From positions 1-53,798 of IMG/VR virus record IMGVR_UViG_3300031576_001304: a stretch of 53,798 bases of DNA; one strand, 5' to 3'. A program made the position numbers and the translations under genes. Positions 8,268 through 14,378 of this stretch are shown piece by piece (positions within the stretch are counted from its first letter, which is position 1; each line of letters opens with the position of its first letter). Source of the stretch: a virus. The notes below the pieces were generated by a model. It was not told the DNA's origin. It ran no database searches and saw nothing but the letters and a program-made list of their open reading frames with translations.

Positions 8268-8612
8268 TCAGAACCTCCTCTGCGCCATCATCTGGCGCTC
8301 ACTGACCTTCTTGACGTTCCAGCCAAACCGCTTCGATGCGGCCAGGACTATCTGCGTCGAATAGGCCCGCTTGACGGCGTTCACGTGCTCGGGGGCGGCC
8401 CCGTTCGGTCCGCCGATCACTACCGTGCCATCCGTTTTGACCCGGATCGAGACCCGGTTGCCGTAGTGATCCGCCACGAGCGACGCGTCGAACTGTCGCG
8501 CATACTCCGGAGTGCCGACCGCGAACCCCAGGTTTTCCAGCGCAGCCCGGAGCATGTCGAGGTTCGGGTTCTTCAGGTCGAGCGTCGTTTCAATCTTGTT
8601 CCAGCACGGCAT
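8268..8612 (-). CDS. Ycf35/DUF1257-like protein
   Basis: A 114-residue protein that fits the Ycf35 (DUF1257) layout: an N-terminal helix for 'individual residue pairing' (PNLDMLRAALENLGFAV), a central beta hairpin (VSIRVKTDGTVVIGGPNG) and a C-terminal YSTQIVLAASKRFGWNVKKV segment ending in a basic strand. Ycf35, DUF2997 and Ycf46-like AAA+ genes recur together in cyanobacteria and some phages; all three appear in this operon. Molecular function is unknown. Its start overlaps the methyltransferase-like gene's end by 23 bases. Confidence 0.75.
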   Translation of the reverse strand: MPCWNKIETTLDLKNPNLDMLRAALENLGFAVGTPEYARQFDASLVADHYGNRVSIRVKTDGTVVIGGPNGAAPEHVNAVKRAYSTQIVLAASKRFGWNVKKVSERQMMAQRRF

Positions 8613-9363
8613 CGAAGACCTCCTTGGGAAATGAAAAACTCATCCAAGGGGCGTACAGCGCCCCGTTGATCTTGCAGATACTCAACACAAGCGGGTCTAT
8701 GTCCTGACCGTGCAGCCTCAGGCTGTAGTTGCTCGCGTGGAGCAACATCCGACCCGTGCCGATGCACGGATCACAGACCGTCTTCGCGCGGTGGTCGCCG
8801 TCGCCGAACGTCATCTGAACCATGCACTCGACGACGTTGTGGGGCGTTGGGTAGAACCCCGTGTTGTTCCACTTGTTCGACTTACGCTCCGAGAGCATGG
8901 TTCCAAGGTGGTCGTAGGGTGCGACGACGACCGGGCCGACGTTGAACTGCCGGTAGAGCTTCTCTTCGGTGTCATGGTCCATTCCGCGGTCCTCGTCGGA
9001 TACGGCCAGCGCGAAGGCCAACCAATCGACCAGACGGCGGAAACTCTCGAACGAGCCGTAGCGGTGCTCGATGATCGAGACCGCGCCATCGAGTTGCTTC
9101 ATGGCCTCGTGGTCGGGGCCGTCGAGGAACCGAATCTGCGGGATTGGCTCGTCGAGCAGACGGCCGGCTTCGCGTGTACGGAAGTAGTAACCCCACCTGT
9201 CCGGCACGTCCGGGTGCCGAGCGTGAATCTCAATCACGTACCAGAGCAACCACCCGCGGTAACGCCACGGCGCGACGGCGTCACCCAGGCGCGGGAGCCG
9301 GCCTGTTTGGGTGGTGAAGGCGATCAGGTCTGGTGTGGGTGGGGGCGCGGGAAGCGCGCTCAC
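8590..9363 (-). CDS. N6-adenine methyltransferase-like protein lacking the catalytic motif
   Basis: A 257-residue protein. Residues about 165-240 match the SAM-binding half of type I/HsdM-like N6-MTases: GFYPTPHNVVECMVQM, motif I VCDPCIGTGRMLL, and LHGQDIDPLVLSICKIN. The protein ends only about 20 residues later, at FPKEVFDAVLEQD, so the NPPY/NPPF catalytic motif IV expected next is absent. The N-terminal 160 residues are helical and unassigned. The GTG start at 9363 overlaps the upstream stop (GTGA). It may bind SAM or DNA without methylating, or work as a subunit of the neighbouring AAA+ complex. Confidence 0.82.
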   Translation of the reverse strand: MSALPAPPPTPDLIAFTTQTGRLPRLGDAVAPWRYRGWLLWYVIEIHARHPDVPDRWGYYFRTREAGRLLDEPIPQIRFLDGPDHEAMKQLDGAVSIIEHRYGSFESFRRLVDWLAFALAVSDEDRGMDHDTEEKLYRQFNVGPVVVAPYDHLGTMLSERKSNKWNNTGFYPTPHNVVECMVQMTFGDGDHRAKTVCDPCIGTGRMLLHASNYSLRLHGQDIDPLVLSICKINGALYAPWMSFSFPKEVFDAVLEQD

Positions 9364-9560
9364 TCGTCGCGCGGAGACTGCATGCGCCGTTCCTGTATCT
9401 CGGTTTTGGCGATCAGTTCGCCGCGGAATTGAATGGCGAGCTCGCGGATTTCCAGGCAGTCGTCGCGCAAGGCGGCGAGGAACACGTCTTCCGATTCATG
9501 GAAGTGGTGATCCGCGAAGGCGCGCGTGTAGGTCAGCAGGGCACGGACACGATTTCTCAT
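9360..9560 (-). CDS. Small helical protein (66 aa)
   Basis: A 66-residue protein, entirely helical by eye (MRNRVRALLTYTRAFADHHF..., FLAALRDDCLEIRELAIQF). It starts at ATG 9560 with GGAGG in place. It lies between the AAA+ ATPase and the methyltransferase-like protein, with overlaps on the downstream side. Its size and position suggest an adaptor of these two proteins, but there is no family evidence. Confidence 0.75.
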   Translation of the reverse strand: MRNRVRALLTYTRAFADHHFHESEDVFLAALRDDCLEIRELAIQFRGELIAKTEIQERRMQSPRDE

Positions 9561-9563
9561 TCG

Positions 9564-11027
9564 TCAATCCTCCACGCTGATCGTTCTCGCGGTCGTTGAG
9601 ACGCCCGCGGTCTTGTCGTACCGGTAGACTCCCGGATTACTTGCGCTGATGAAGCGCCCGTTCGCCTGCTGGCGCAGCCGGTCGATCTGATCGGCTGCGC
9701 TCCTGGACACCGGGACGATGTAGGTTGCCGCTTCCTGCAAACTGGACTTGAGCCGGTACGCCAGGTCACAGCACTGCCGGATCTCCGCGCCGGTCCATCC
9801 CTCGTCGTTGGGGACCTCGTCGCCGCGGCCGAACTTCTTGCAGTAGATCCGCCAGATCGACTCGCGCTCTTCGGCGGTCGGAAGGTCGAAGAAGAACGTC
9901 CCGAACGTAAAGCGCCTTCTCAGTTCCGGCGGAAGGACGCCAATCGAGTTACACGTCGCGATGAACAGCGACCGCCCCTGACTGACGGCCTGAACGACCT
10001 TCAAGCTCTGCCTGAGACGCGCTCCGGACTCGCCGACCAGGGAGCCCTTCATCCCGGCCAGATCGAAGGCAATCGTCGGAATGCCGGCCGTGTTCCCAGT
10101 GGCTTTCGCGATGGCCGATTTCGCGGCTCCGGGCGGGCCTATGAAGATGACGCCCTTCGCTTCGTTGTCCTGCATCCACGAGAGCAGCGTCCCGGTCATT
10201 TCAGTTGAGACGCCGGATAGGTCAGTACCCGTGCCGGCGAACTGCTTCTCGATCTCATCGAGGAAAACCACGGCCCGCGGCGGCTCCGCGCCGTTCAAGA
10301 TGCGGCCCATGAACGTCTTCGCGTTCTCGCAGCCTCCGATTTGATCGAACGTCTCACCGCCGCGCCAGACCGAGAGGCCAGGAGTCGCCTCGATCATCTT
10401 CCGCTTGCGCTCCCACAGGGCGTCGAAGTCCAGCCCGTCGCGCGTGATCGACATTGCCGCGACCTGCTCGGCCGGGAAAGCTGCGAGACCACAGAGCGCA
10501 TCAACGGCCCGCACCGTTACGTCGTCGGCTGGCGGCTTCAAGTCGGCCGCTTTATACGTTTCCTTGACTATCACGACCAATTCATCGTTCGTCGGAAGCG
10601 GTTCGTCGAGCAGAAGCACGTCCTGGGCGATTTCTGCCGGGAGCGTCAGATCGGGCGCGAGTAGGACCAGGGTCCGCATGTTCTGCTTGAACTCGTCGCG
10701 GAGATTCCAGACGGCCTGGGATACGCCTTGCTCTCCGACCACGCGGTGAATGTTCTCGAAGAACACCAGCGCCTTTCCGGGGAGCTGCCCGCAGAGCCCG
10801 AGTGCCTCGACCGGGTTCGTGGTCGTCGTCGGATCGACGTTGAGGTTGGAGACCGCCTGTTGTCCGGCCGTGTTCATCCCGGCCAATCCGGTGACGATGT
10901 TCCAGCGCAGCATGGGCGTACCGTTGAAGCTCTTGGCGATGGTTGCGATGGTCGCCGCGGGATCGGCTGTGCGCACCGCGATCAGTGGAGTGCTCACCCG
11001 GCGGGCGGCTTTGAATTGTTGAATCAT
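9564..11027 (-). CDS. Ycf46-like AAA+ ATPase with permuted Walker motifs
   Basis: A 487-residue ATPase. The N-terminal 210 residues match the degenerate domain of Ycf46 proteins (KALVFFENIHRVV; APDLTLPAEIAQDV; LDEPLP). The second domain begins FDQIGGCENAK. Unlike ordinary AAA+ proteins, the Walker B block (AVVFLDEIEKQF, residues 252-263, through LLSWMQD at 281-287) comes before Walker A (IGPPGAAKS, 296-304). Then follow the VGESGARLRQ helix (331-340) and, directly, sensor 1 (LFIATCNS, 354-361) and the Arg finger (PPELRRRF). In canonical Ycf46 the order is Walker A, GES, Walker B, SWMQ, sensor 1. All motifs look intact, so an active but rearranged ATPase is likely. GGAGG precedes ATG 11027. 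Confidence 0.9.
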   Translation of the reverse strand: MIQQFKAARRVSTPLIAVRTADPAATIATIAKSFNGTPMLRWNIVTGLAGMNTAGQQAVSNLNVDPTTTTNPVEALGLCGQLPGKALVFFENIHRVVGEQGVSQAVWNLRDEFKQNMRTLVLLAPDLTLPAEIAQDVLLLDEPLPTNDELVVIVKETYKAADLKPPADDVTVRAVDALCGLAAFPAEQVAAMSITRDGLDFDALWERKRKMIEATPGLSVWRGGETFDQIGGCENAKTFMGRILNGAEPPRAVVFLDEIEKQFAGTGTDLSGVSTEMTGTLLSWMQDNEAKGVIFIGPPGAAKSAIAKATGNTAGIPTIAFDLAGMKGSLVGESGARLRQSLKVVQAVSQGRSLFIATCNSIGVLPPELRRRFTFGTFFFDLPTAEERESIWRIYCKKFGRGDEVPNDEGWTGAEIRQCCDLAYRLKSSLQEAATYIVPVSRSAADQIDRLRQQANGRFISASNPGVYRYDKTAGVSTTARTISVED

Positions 11028-11179
11028 CTCGCCTCCTTCTCCGAGAACTCAACCCAGGCCCGCGCGAGCTCGACAGCTTCTTTGTGTGGGCACGGCCCGG
11101 TGATCGTGATGGCCCTCCGGTACACGCCGTGAACGATGGTCAGGTTCAGGACGGCGTCGTAGGTCACGGTGATCTTCAC
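11024..11179 (-). CDS. Very small protein (51 aa)
   Basis: A 51-residue protein from a GTG at 11179 (VKITVTYDAVLNLTIVHGVY...), ending LARAWVEFSEKEAR. It is a beta-beta-alpha arrangement by eye. Both ends overlap neighbours by four bases (GTGA at the start, ATGA at the stop), which supports translation as part of the chain of coupled genes. The longer open frame upstream is a shadow. Family not recognised. Confidence 0.7.
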   Translation of the reverse strand: MKITVTYDAVLNLTIVHGVYRRAITITGPCPHKEAVELARAWVEFSEKEAR

Positions 11180-11325
11180 GCGACCACCTTCTCGACCGTG
11201 AGCCAATATCTCCACCGGCGACCTTCGATGAATGGCTCGACGGCCGTCACGCGCCAGAGAGAACCATCTACCGCGGTAAGCACATCGCCGATTGCCTTCG
11301 GAGCCGAGTGGACTATCTTTCTCAC
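11176..11325 (-). CDS. Very small protein (49 aa)
   Basis: A 49-residue protein from GTG 11325: it starts MRKIVHSAPKAIGDVL, continues with VDGSLWRVTAVEPF and ends YWLTVEKVVA. It fills the gap between two GTG-start genes and overlaps both by four bases (GTGA). This tight coupling, plus the mixed hydrophobic and charged pattern of a small beta barrel, is the reason to call it. No family known to me. Confidence 0.65.
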   Translation of the reverse strand: MRKIVHSAPKAIGDVLTAVDGSLWRVTAVEPFIEGRRWRYWLTVEKVVA

Positions 11326-11501
11326 GCGACCACCTCAACGACGCTCAGGTCCGGCGCTTGGATGACACCGGCAATGAGTAGATCAAGTACAGTCTCGTGC
11401 GCGAGCGCCTCGGCCTCGGCTGGCGAGTCGGCATCGAACACTTCCGCGTAGCGCTGAGCGCCGTCGTCTTCGTAGACCCCAATGACCAGATACTTGTTCA
11501 C
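11322..11501 (-). CDS. Very small protein (59 aa)
   Basis: A 59-residue acidic protein from GTG 11501 (VNKYLVIGVYEDDGAQRY...), with a helical DSPAEAEALAHETVLDLL and a C-terminal strand. It has a strong AAGGAGG ribosome site. The ribosome site and start (GGAGGCGCTGTGAAC) are the same 15 bases as those before the papain-like gene at 11932. Layout is that of a DUF-type beta-alpha-beta small phage protein; function unknown. Confidence 0.7.
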   Translation of the reverse strand: MNKYLVIGVYEDDGAQRYAEVFDADSPAEAEALAHETVLDLLIAGVIQAPDLSVVEVVA

Positions 11502-11932
11502 AGCGCCTCCTTGAAATACCCGTACACGCACCGCGTGCCGCCTCTCGATGGATCATGGGTGTCCCGGATCACTCCGTCGATCACGACGGTAAGGTGACGC
11601 GAGAGCGCGACGATCAAGCGGCCCGTGGGAAGCTCGTCGCCTCGAAGGTGTACCTGGCAGCCGGTTCCGATGCCCATGGTCGGAGTGAATCGCCAACCGA
11701 TCCGATCCAAATACCGCCGATAGGTCTGCTTGAAGACGCCGTTCCGGGCTGAGGAGCGCCGGCCACGCCGTTGCCTGCTGCTGCGCTCGTTCGCAGCGAG
11801 ACCGTTGATTGCGTCGTAGACTTCCCGGTAGGGCTTGCCTGTTGCTATGGCGATCGCTCTCGTGACGCAATCGCCAGCTTTTCCGGCGTGCCCGGCCTCT
11901 GCTCTACCGCCGTCGTCGCAAACGAAGTTCAC
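11498..11932 (-). CDS. Papain-like fold protein (putative cysteine protease or inhibitor)
   Basis: A 144-residue protein from GTG 11932. It contains GDCVTRAIAIATGKPYREVY near residue 23, where Cys starts a helix as in C39/papain folds. Later it has LSRHLTVVIDGVIRDTHDP, with His in a strand and Asp/Asn-like partners, and ends GTRCVYGYF. This Cys...His...Asp order fits a papain-like catalytic triad, and the arrangement recurs in uncharacterised phage and actinobacterial proteins. Protease, transglutaminase or peptide-amidase activity are all possible; none is shown. The longer open frame to 12169 is ignored because GGAGG sits before the GTG. Confidence 0.75.
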   Translation of the reverse strand: MNFVCDDGGRAEAGHAGKAGDCVTRAIAIATGKPYREVYDAINGLAANERSSRQRRGRRSSARNGVFKQTYRRYLDRIGWRFTPTMGIGTGCQVHLRGDELPTGRLIVALSRHLTVVIDGVIRDTHDPSRGGTRCVYGYFKEAL

Positions 11933-12111
11933 AGCGCCTCCGCGACGAACCGAACCGACATCCGCATTCCGCGGAACGTGCCGAACATCTCCGTGTCGAG
12001 GATTTCCAGGATTCGCCAGCGGCGCTTCTGACCGTCGATCCAGACATCCGTTTGGTGCGGAATATGGTCGTCCATCTTCCGGGTGACCGTGAAAACCTTG
12101 GTCTGTGACAT
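11929..12111 (-). CDS. Small beta-rich protein (60 aa)
   Basis: A 60-residue basic, strand-rich protein (MSQTKVFTVTRKMDDH..., IDGQKRRWRILEILDT). It starts at ATG 12111 with GGGAG upstream and overlaps the papain-like gene by four bases. It is the first gene after the 0.5-kb non-coding stretch, so any regulation by that stretch would act here first. Family not recognised. Confidence 0.7.
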   Translation of the reverse strand: MSQTKVFTVTRKMDDHIPHQTDVWIDGQKRRWRILEILDTEMFGTFRGMRMSVRFVAEAL

Positions 12112-12641
12112 TGATGTACTCCCAGGTTGGTGATTCCCTCTGTGTTTTGTCCGGGCTTGGGACCGGCACCGTCAGGTGGCCACATTAAGGGGCGGGATTT
12201 GTGCCGCCCCCAATTTCCGATGCTCCAGGTGGTCACTGTCCGATTCCTCAACGCCTGCTGCGATTCCCCGGTTCATGACTCTCGTACTCCGGTCCTCCCA
12301 CGGTTCGGGCGGTTAGCCCATCCGAGCGGCGCCTTCATGCGGCTCCGACCTTCCCTGGTTGCTGCCGCGCGTGGAGCGCGGAGGGACTTCCCGTTCGTGG
12401 TACTCTCCCTGTCCCCTGGTGTCTGCGTCAGCCGCTCCTCTAATCCGGCTCTGGCTCTCGCCGTCATCGCCTTCATCGCCCGTTCAGCCTTGGCCGTCGT
12501 GCTTTCAGCCGATTGCAGGGGCCGGTCTTGCGGTCCGCCCGATCTTGTTCGACCAGGTCCAGCTATTCAGTTGTAAAACCTCTCTGCGTTTACCTGGGCT
12601 TGAGACCAGCACCCCGGAGGGTGGCCGCATTACTGGAGCCC
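12112..12641 (-). ncRNA. Non-coding stretch with duplicated hairpin motif (candidate structured RNA)
   Basis: About 530 bases with no convincing gene inside a packed operon. Read on the minus strand, it is bracketed by two related motifs: GTGCTGGTCTCAAGCCCAGG (about 12593-12612) and GTGCCGGTCCCAAGCCCGGA (about 12150-12169). Each is preceded by GGCCACC and followed by an AAA run and CAGAG-AGG. In each copy a four-base stem flanks the loop: CTGG/CCAG in one and CCGG/CCGG in the other, a compensatory change that supports an RNA hairpin. The interior (12200-12580) is purine-rich on the minus strand with several possible helices. A 7-bp hairpin is at 12189-12210. It could be a large structured RNA of the HEARO/OMEGA or GOLLD kind, or a decayed element. 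Confidence 0.45.
12189..12210 (-). other. GC-rich hairpin within non-coding stretch
   Basis: On the minus strand GGGGCGG (12210-12204), an eight-base loop and CCGCCCC (12195-12189) make a seven-pair stem followed by TTAAT. It lacks a run of Ts, so it is a weak terminator at most; it may be a helix of the surrounding RNA. Confidence 0.45.
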
Positions 12642-13064
12642 TTAGGCTCCGAAAACCTGGAAGGTGAGGCCCTTGCCCGTGACTGCCTGCCGAACCTTGG
12701 CGGCCAGTGTGGTCGGGGTGGCCTGGATCTCCGCGACCTCAAGTGGTCGTGCCAACCGCTTCCGGTACACCCGCACTCGGTAGTCCGAGAGGATCTCTAT
12801 GTCGTTCTCCCTCCCCTTCGGGTTCACGCAATCGTCGCCCTCGACGAACTCGATTTCGGCGGCCAGGAGGCGCGCCCGAACTTCCGATAGCTCGTCGCCG
12901 CCGATTCGTCGGGCTGCCTGGTAGAGGCCTGCGCAGGACGGGCAGGACTTCATGTGGTTGGAAATTGCCTGTAGTGTGTTCGGGTGAAACCCACGTTGGC
13001 CGGTAGCGGCCAAGTGATGGATTAGGACGGCGCTTACGTGCCGCCCGACCGTTTTCTTTTCCAT
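12642..13064 (-). CDS. Zinc-finger (zf-HC2-like) regulator, first gene of leftward operon
   Basis: A 140-residue protein from ATG 13064 (a GTG at 13079 is also in frame). Residues about 35-55 carry AISNHMKSCPSCAGLYQAAR, the H-x3-C-x2-C of anti-sigma-type zf-HC2/ZAS domains. The rest has no transmembrane segment, unlike membrane anti-sigma factors. A soluble ZAS-like protein at the head of the early operon might bind host RNA polymerase or a sigma factor. The stop lies in a six-pair hairpin (GGAGCC/GGCTCC, about 12637-12652). No Shine-Dalgarno sequence is seen. Function is inferred only from the metal-site pattern. Confidence 0.65.
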   Translation of the reverse strand: MEKKTVGRHVSAVLIHHLAATGQRGFHPNTLQAISNHMKSCPSCAGLYQAARRIGGDELSEVRARLLAAEIEFVEGDDCVNPKGRENDIEILSDYRVRVYRKRLARPLEVAEIQATPTTLAAKVRQAVTGKGLTFQVFGA

Positions 13065-13310
13065 GATTGATTGTGACACATATACTGCTGTTGTGCACGA
13101 GTGTTTATGGAAAAAATAATCAGTTTGTTTTAAGTGGTTTACGGAGACTGTTTCGCTGTTTACTTGGCTTTCCGTTGATTCCTGGTTGCGGCCTTATAAG
13201 TATATTTGTTGTTAGTGGTTTACAGAGGACGAAAAAACTCTTGAAACTCGCCGTTGACCAACAGCTACAGACGTGTATAGAATGATTATGGGTCGCCACA
13301 GACCGGACGT
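13065..13310. promoter_or_regulatory. AT-richer divergent control region
   Basis: A 246-base intergenic stretch, distinctly richer in A/T than its surroundings, separating the leftward early operon from the rightward operon. It holds two direct copies of AGTGGTTTAC(G/A)GAG (13133-13146 and 13214-13227, 81 bases apart) and a partial copy (GTTTACTTGG near 13158). They are likely operators for a phage regulator. A leftward -10-like TATATG is at 13084-13079 without a good -35. No CI/Cro-like repressor gene flanks the region, which is odd for a temperate phage switch. Confidence 0.6.
13254..13281 (+). promoter_or_regulatory. Rightward sigma70-like promoter
   Basis: TTGACC (13254-13259), a 16-base gap and TATAGA (13276-13281) form a good housekeeping-type promoter pointing at the 13.3-14.4 kb genes. 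Predicted transcription start is about 13288, which is also an ATG opening a 38-codon frame (MGRHRPDVWRFRNTW...) that stops at 13404. Whether that short frame is a leader peptide is unknown. Confidence 0.6.
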
Positions 13311-13766
13311 TTGGCGGTTCAGAAATACTTGGTTCCGGGGCCAATCAAACCCCGGTCCGGCAACTGTTGGGGGTGGAGTCTGCAACCAGGCGGGATTCAG
13401 GTAAAGAACGTGGACGGTACGCCGGCGTTTGAGGCTGACGACGATCTCGCGCGGCAGATTCTTCGCTCAAAGCACGGCCGGATTCGCAGGGACGGCCGCA
13501 ACGGTCGGCACATCCAGCTTCTGGTAAACGTCGGCGAAGTCACCGATGGGGAGGCGCCGGTCAAGCCGCTCACCATGTCAGACCTTCGCCGCGGGATGAA
13601 GTACGTGTTCCGTCAATCGCTCGGAGACGGCAGGTACGTGTATACCCTGCGTGATCTGCCGGGTATCGGCATTCGCTTTGTCGGCGAGCCGATGCGGGCA
13701 ACAGAGCGCGCCGCTGATGCGCGGGGCATCTTCACGGAAGTTCTCCGGTCGGTCTGCGCGGCTTGA
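13311..13766 (+). CDS. Hypothetical protein (first gene of rightward operon)
   Basis: An open frame of 151 codons from a TTG at 13311; a GTG at 13410 (VDGTPAFEADDDLARQIL) is an equally possible start giving 118 residues. The reliable part is basic and mixed alpha/beta: LRSKHGRIRRDGRNGRH, LTMSDLRRGMKYVF, and YTLRDLPGIGIRFVGEPM. No family recognised. It ends by overlapping the next gene's TTG start (TTGA). A DNA-binding role is plausible because of its position beside the control region, but no HTH is visible. Confidence 0.6.
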   Translation: MAVQKYLVPGPIKPRSGNCWGWSLQPGGIQVKNVDGTPAFEADDDLARQILRSKHGRIRRDGRNGRHIQLLVNVGEVTDGEAPVKPLTMSDLRRGMKYVFRQSLGDGRYVYTLRDLPGIGIRFVGEPMRATERAADARGIFTEVLRSVCAA

Positions 13767-14137
13767 AGCCAGCACGAGACCGGCTTTACTTGGCCTGGAT
13801 CAGAACGCTGCCGTGCGTCGCGTGTCGCCGGTGGCCGACAGAGTACAACCCGACTGAGGCGGCACACACGGGACCGCATGGCCTCGGTCAGAAGTCTTCC
13901 GACTACAGCGCCATTCCGCTGTGCGCTGAGTGTCACCGGACCGGGCCCCATGCGTACCACCGCAGCCTGCGGCGGTTCAACGAACACTTCGGCCTGGACG
14001 TACAAGGCATCGTCGGTTTCCTGGGCGCGGCCTACCGCGATCCAGCAAGGAGGTCACAGATTGCGTATTGTCCTTCCTCTGTTTTCTGTGGGCGAGTCGG
14101 CGCTAGCTGCGATGGCCGACCCGTCGCCGTCGCCTGA
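13763..14137 (+). CDS. HNH-type nuclease, DUF968-like
   Basis: A 124-residue protein from a TTG overlapping the previous stop. It shows PCVACRRWPTEYNPTEAAHTG, then SDYSAIPLCAECHRTGPHAYH. These are the paired Cys residues, the His of AAH and the CHR...H typical of small phage HNH/DUF968 proteins that act in recombination or packaging. The C-terminal 30 residues are less ordered and overlap the next gene by 77 bases. A true end a little earlier in evolution is possible, but the stop here is clear. Confidence 0.78.
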   Translation: MKPARDRLYLAWIRTLPCVACRRWPTEYNPTEAAHTGPHGLGQKSSDYSAIPLCAECHRTGPHAYHRSLRRFNEHFGLDVQGIVGFLGAAYRDPARRSQIAYCPSSVFCGRVGASCDGRPVAVA

Positions 14138-14378
14138 GGACGTTGCGATAACAGCCGAGCGCATCCGACTGGTTCGCGAGAGCCTGAACGCCCTGACGCG
14201 GGTTCAGCGGGCAACCGTCACGGCTTTTTACATAGACGAGCTTTCACCCGACAGCGTGTGTGATCGCATGGGGTTCAGTAAGACGCGCCTGTATCGTGTG
14301 CTCGCAGAATCCCGATTTCGCATCGAGGCGCGCCTTCGAGCGCGTGGTATCAGTTCGGCCTGGTGCCTGGCGGCGTAA
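14061..14378 (+). CDS. Sigma-70 region 4-like transcription regulator (RinA/ArpU type)
   Basis: A 105-residue protein. AAGGAGG at 14048-14054 fixes TTG 14061 as the start. The core (VRESLNALTRVQRATVTAFYIDELSPDSVCDRMGFSKTRLYRVL, in pieces) has the region-4 pattern: LTRVQRATVTAFYIDEL, then SPDSVCDRMGFSKTRLYR as the HTH, and a basic C-terminus. Proteins of this kind placed before terminase genes act as late-gene activators in many siphophages. The likely target is the repeat-bearing region upstream of 15718. Stop is one base before the stop of the convergent DUF488 gene. Confidence 0.8.
   Translation: MRIVLPLFSVGESALAAMADPSPSPEDVAITAERIRLVRESLNALTRVQRATVTAFYIDELSPDSVCDRMGFSKTRLYRVLAESRFRIEARLRARGISSAWCLAA

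Noticed and set aside
9564-11027. Reading the early FFENIHR segment as an ordinary Walker B after a lost N-terminal P-loop
   Set aside because: It belongs to the degenerate N-terminal Ycf46-type domain; the second domain has its own full motif set, only reordered.
12273-12476. Minus-strand 67-codon frame in the non-coding stretch
   Set aside because: Basic, low-complexity sequence without ribosome site; the DNA shows RNA-like pairing instead.
12112-12641. CRISPR array or guide-RNA locus
   Set aside because: Only two imperfect motif copies far apart, no regular spacers, and no Cas, IscB or TnpB gene.
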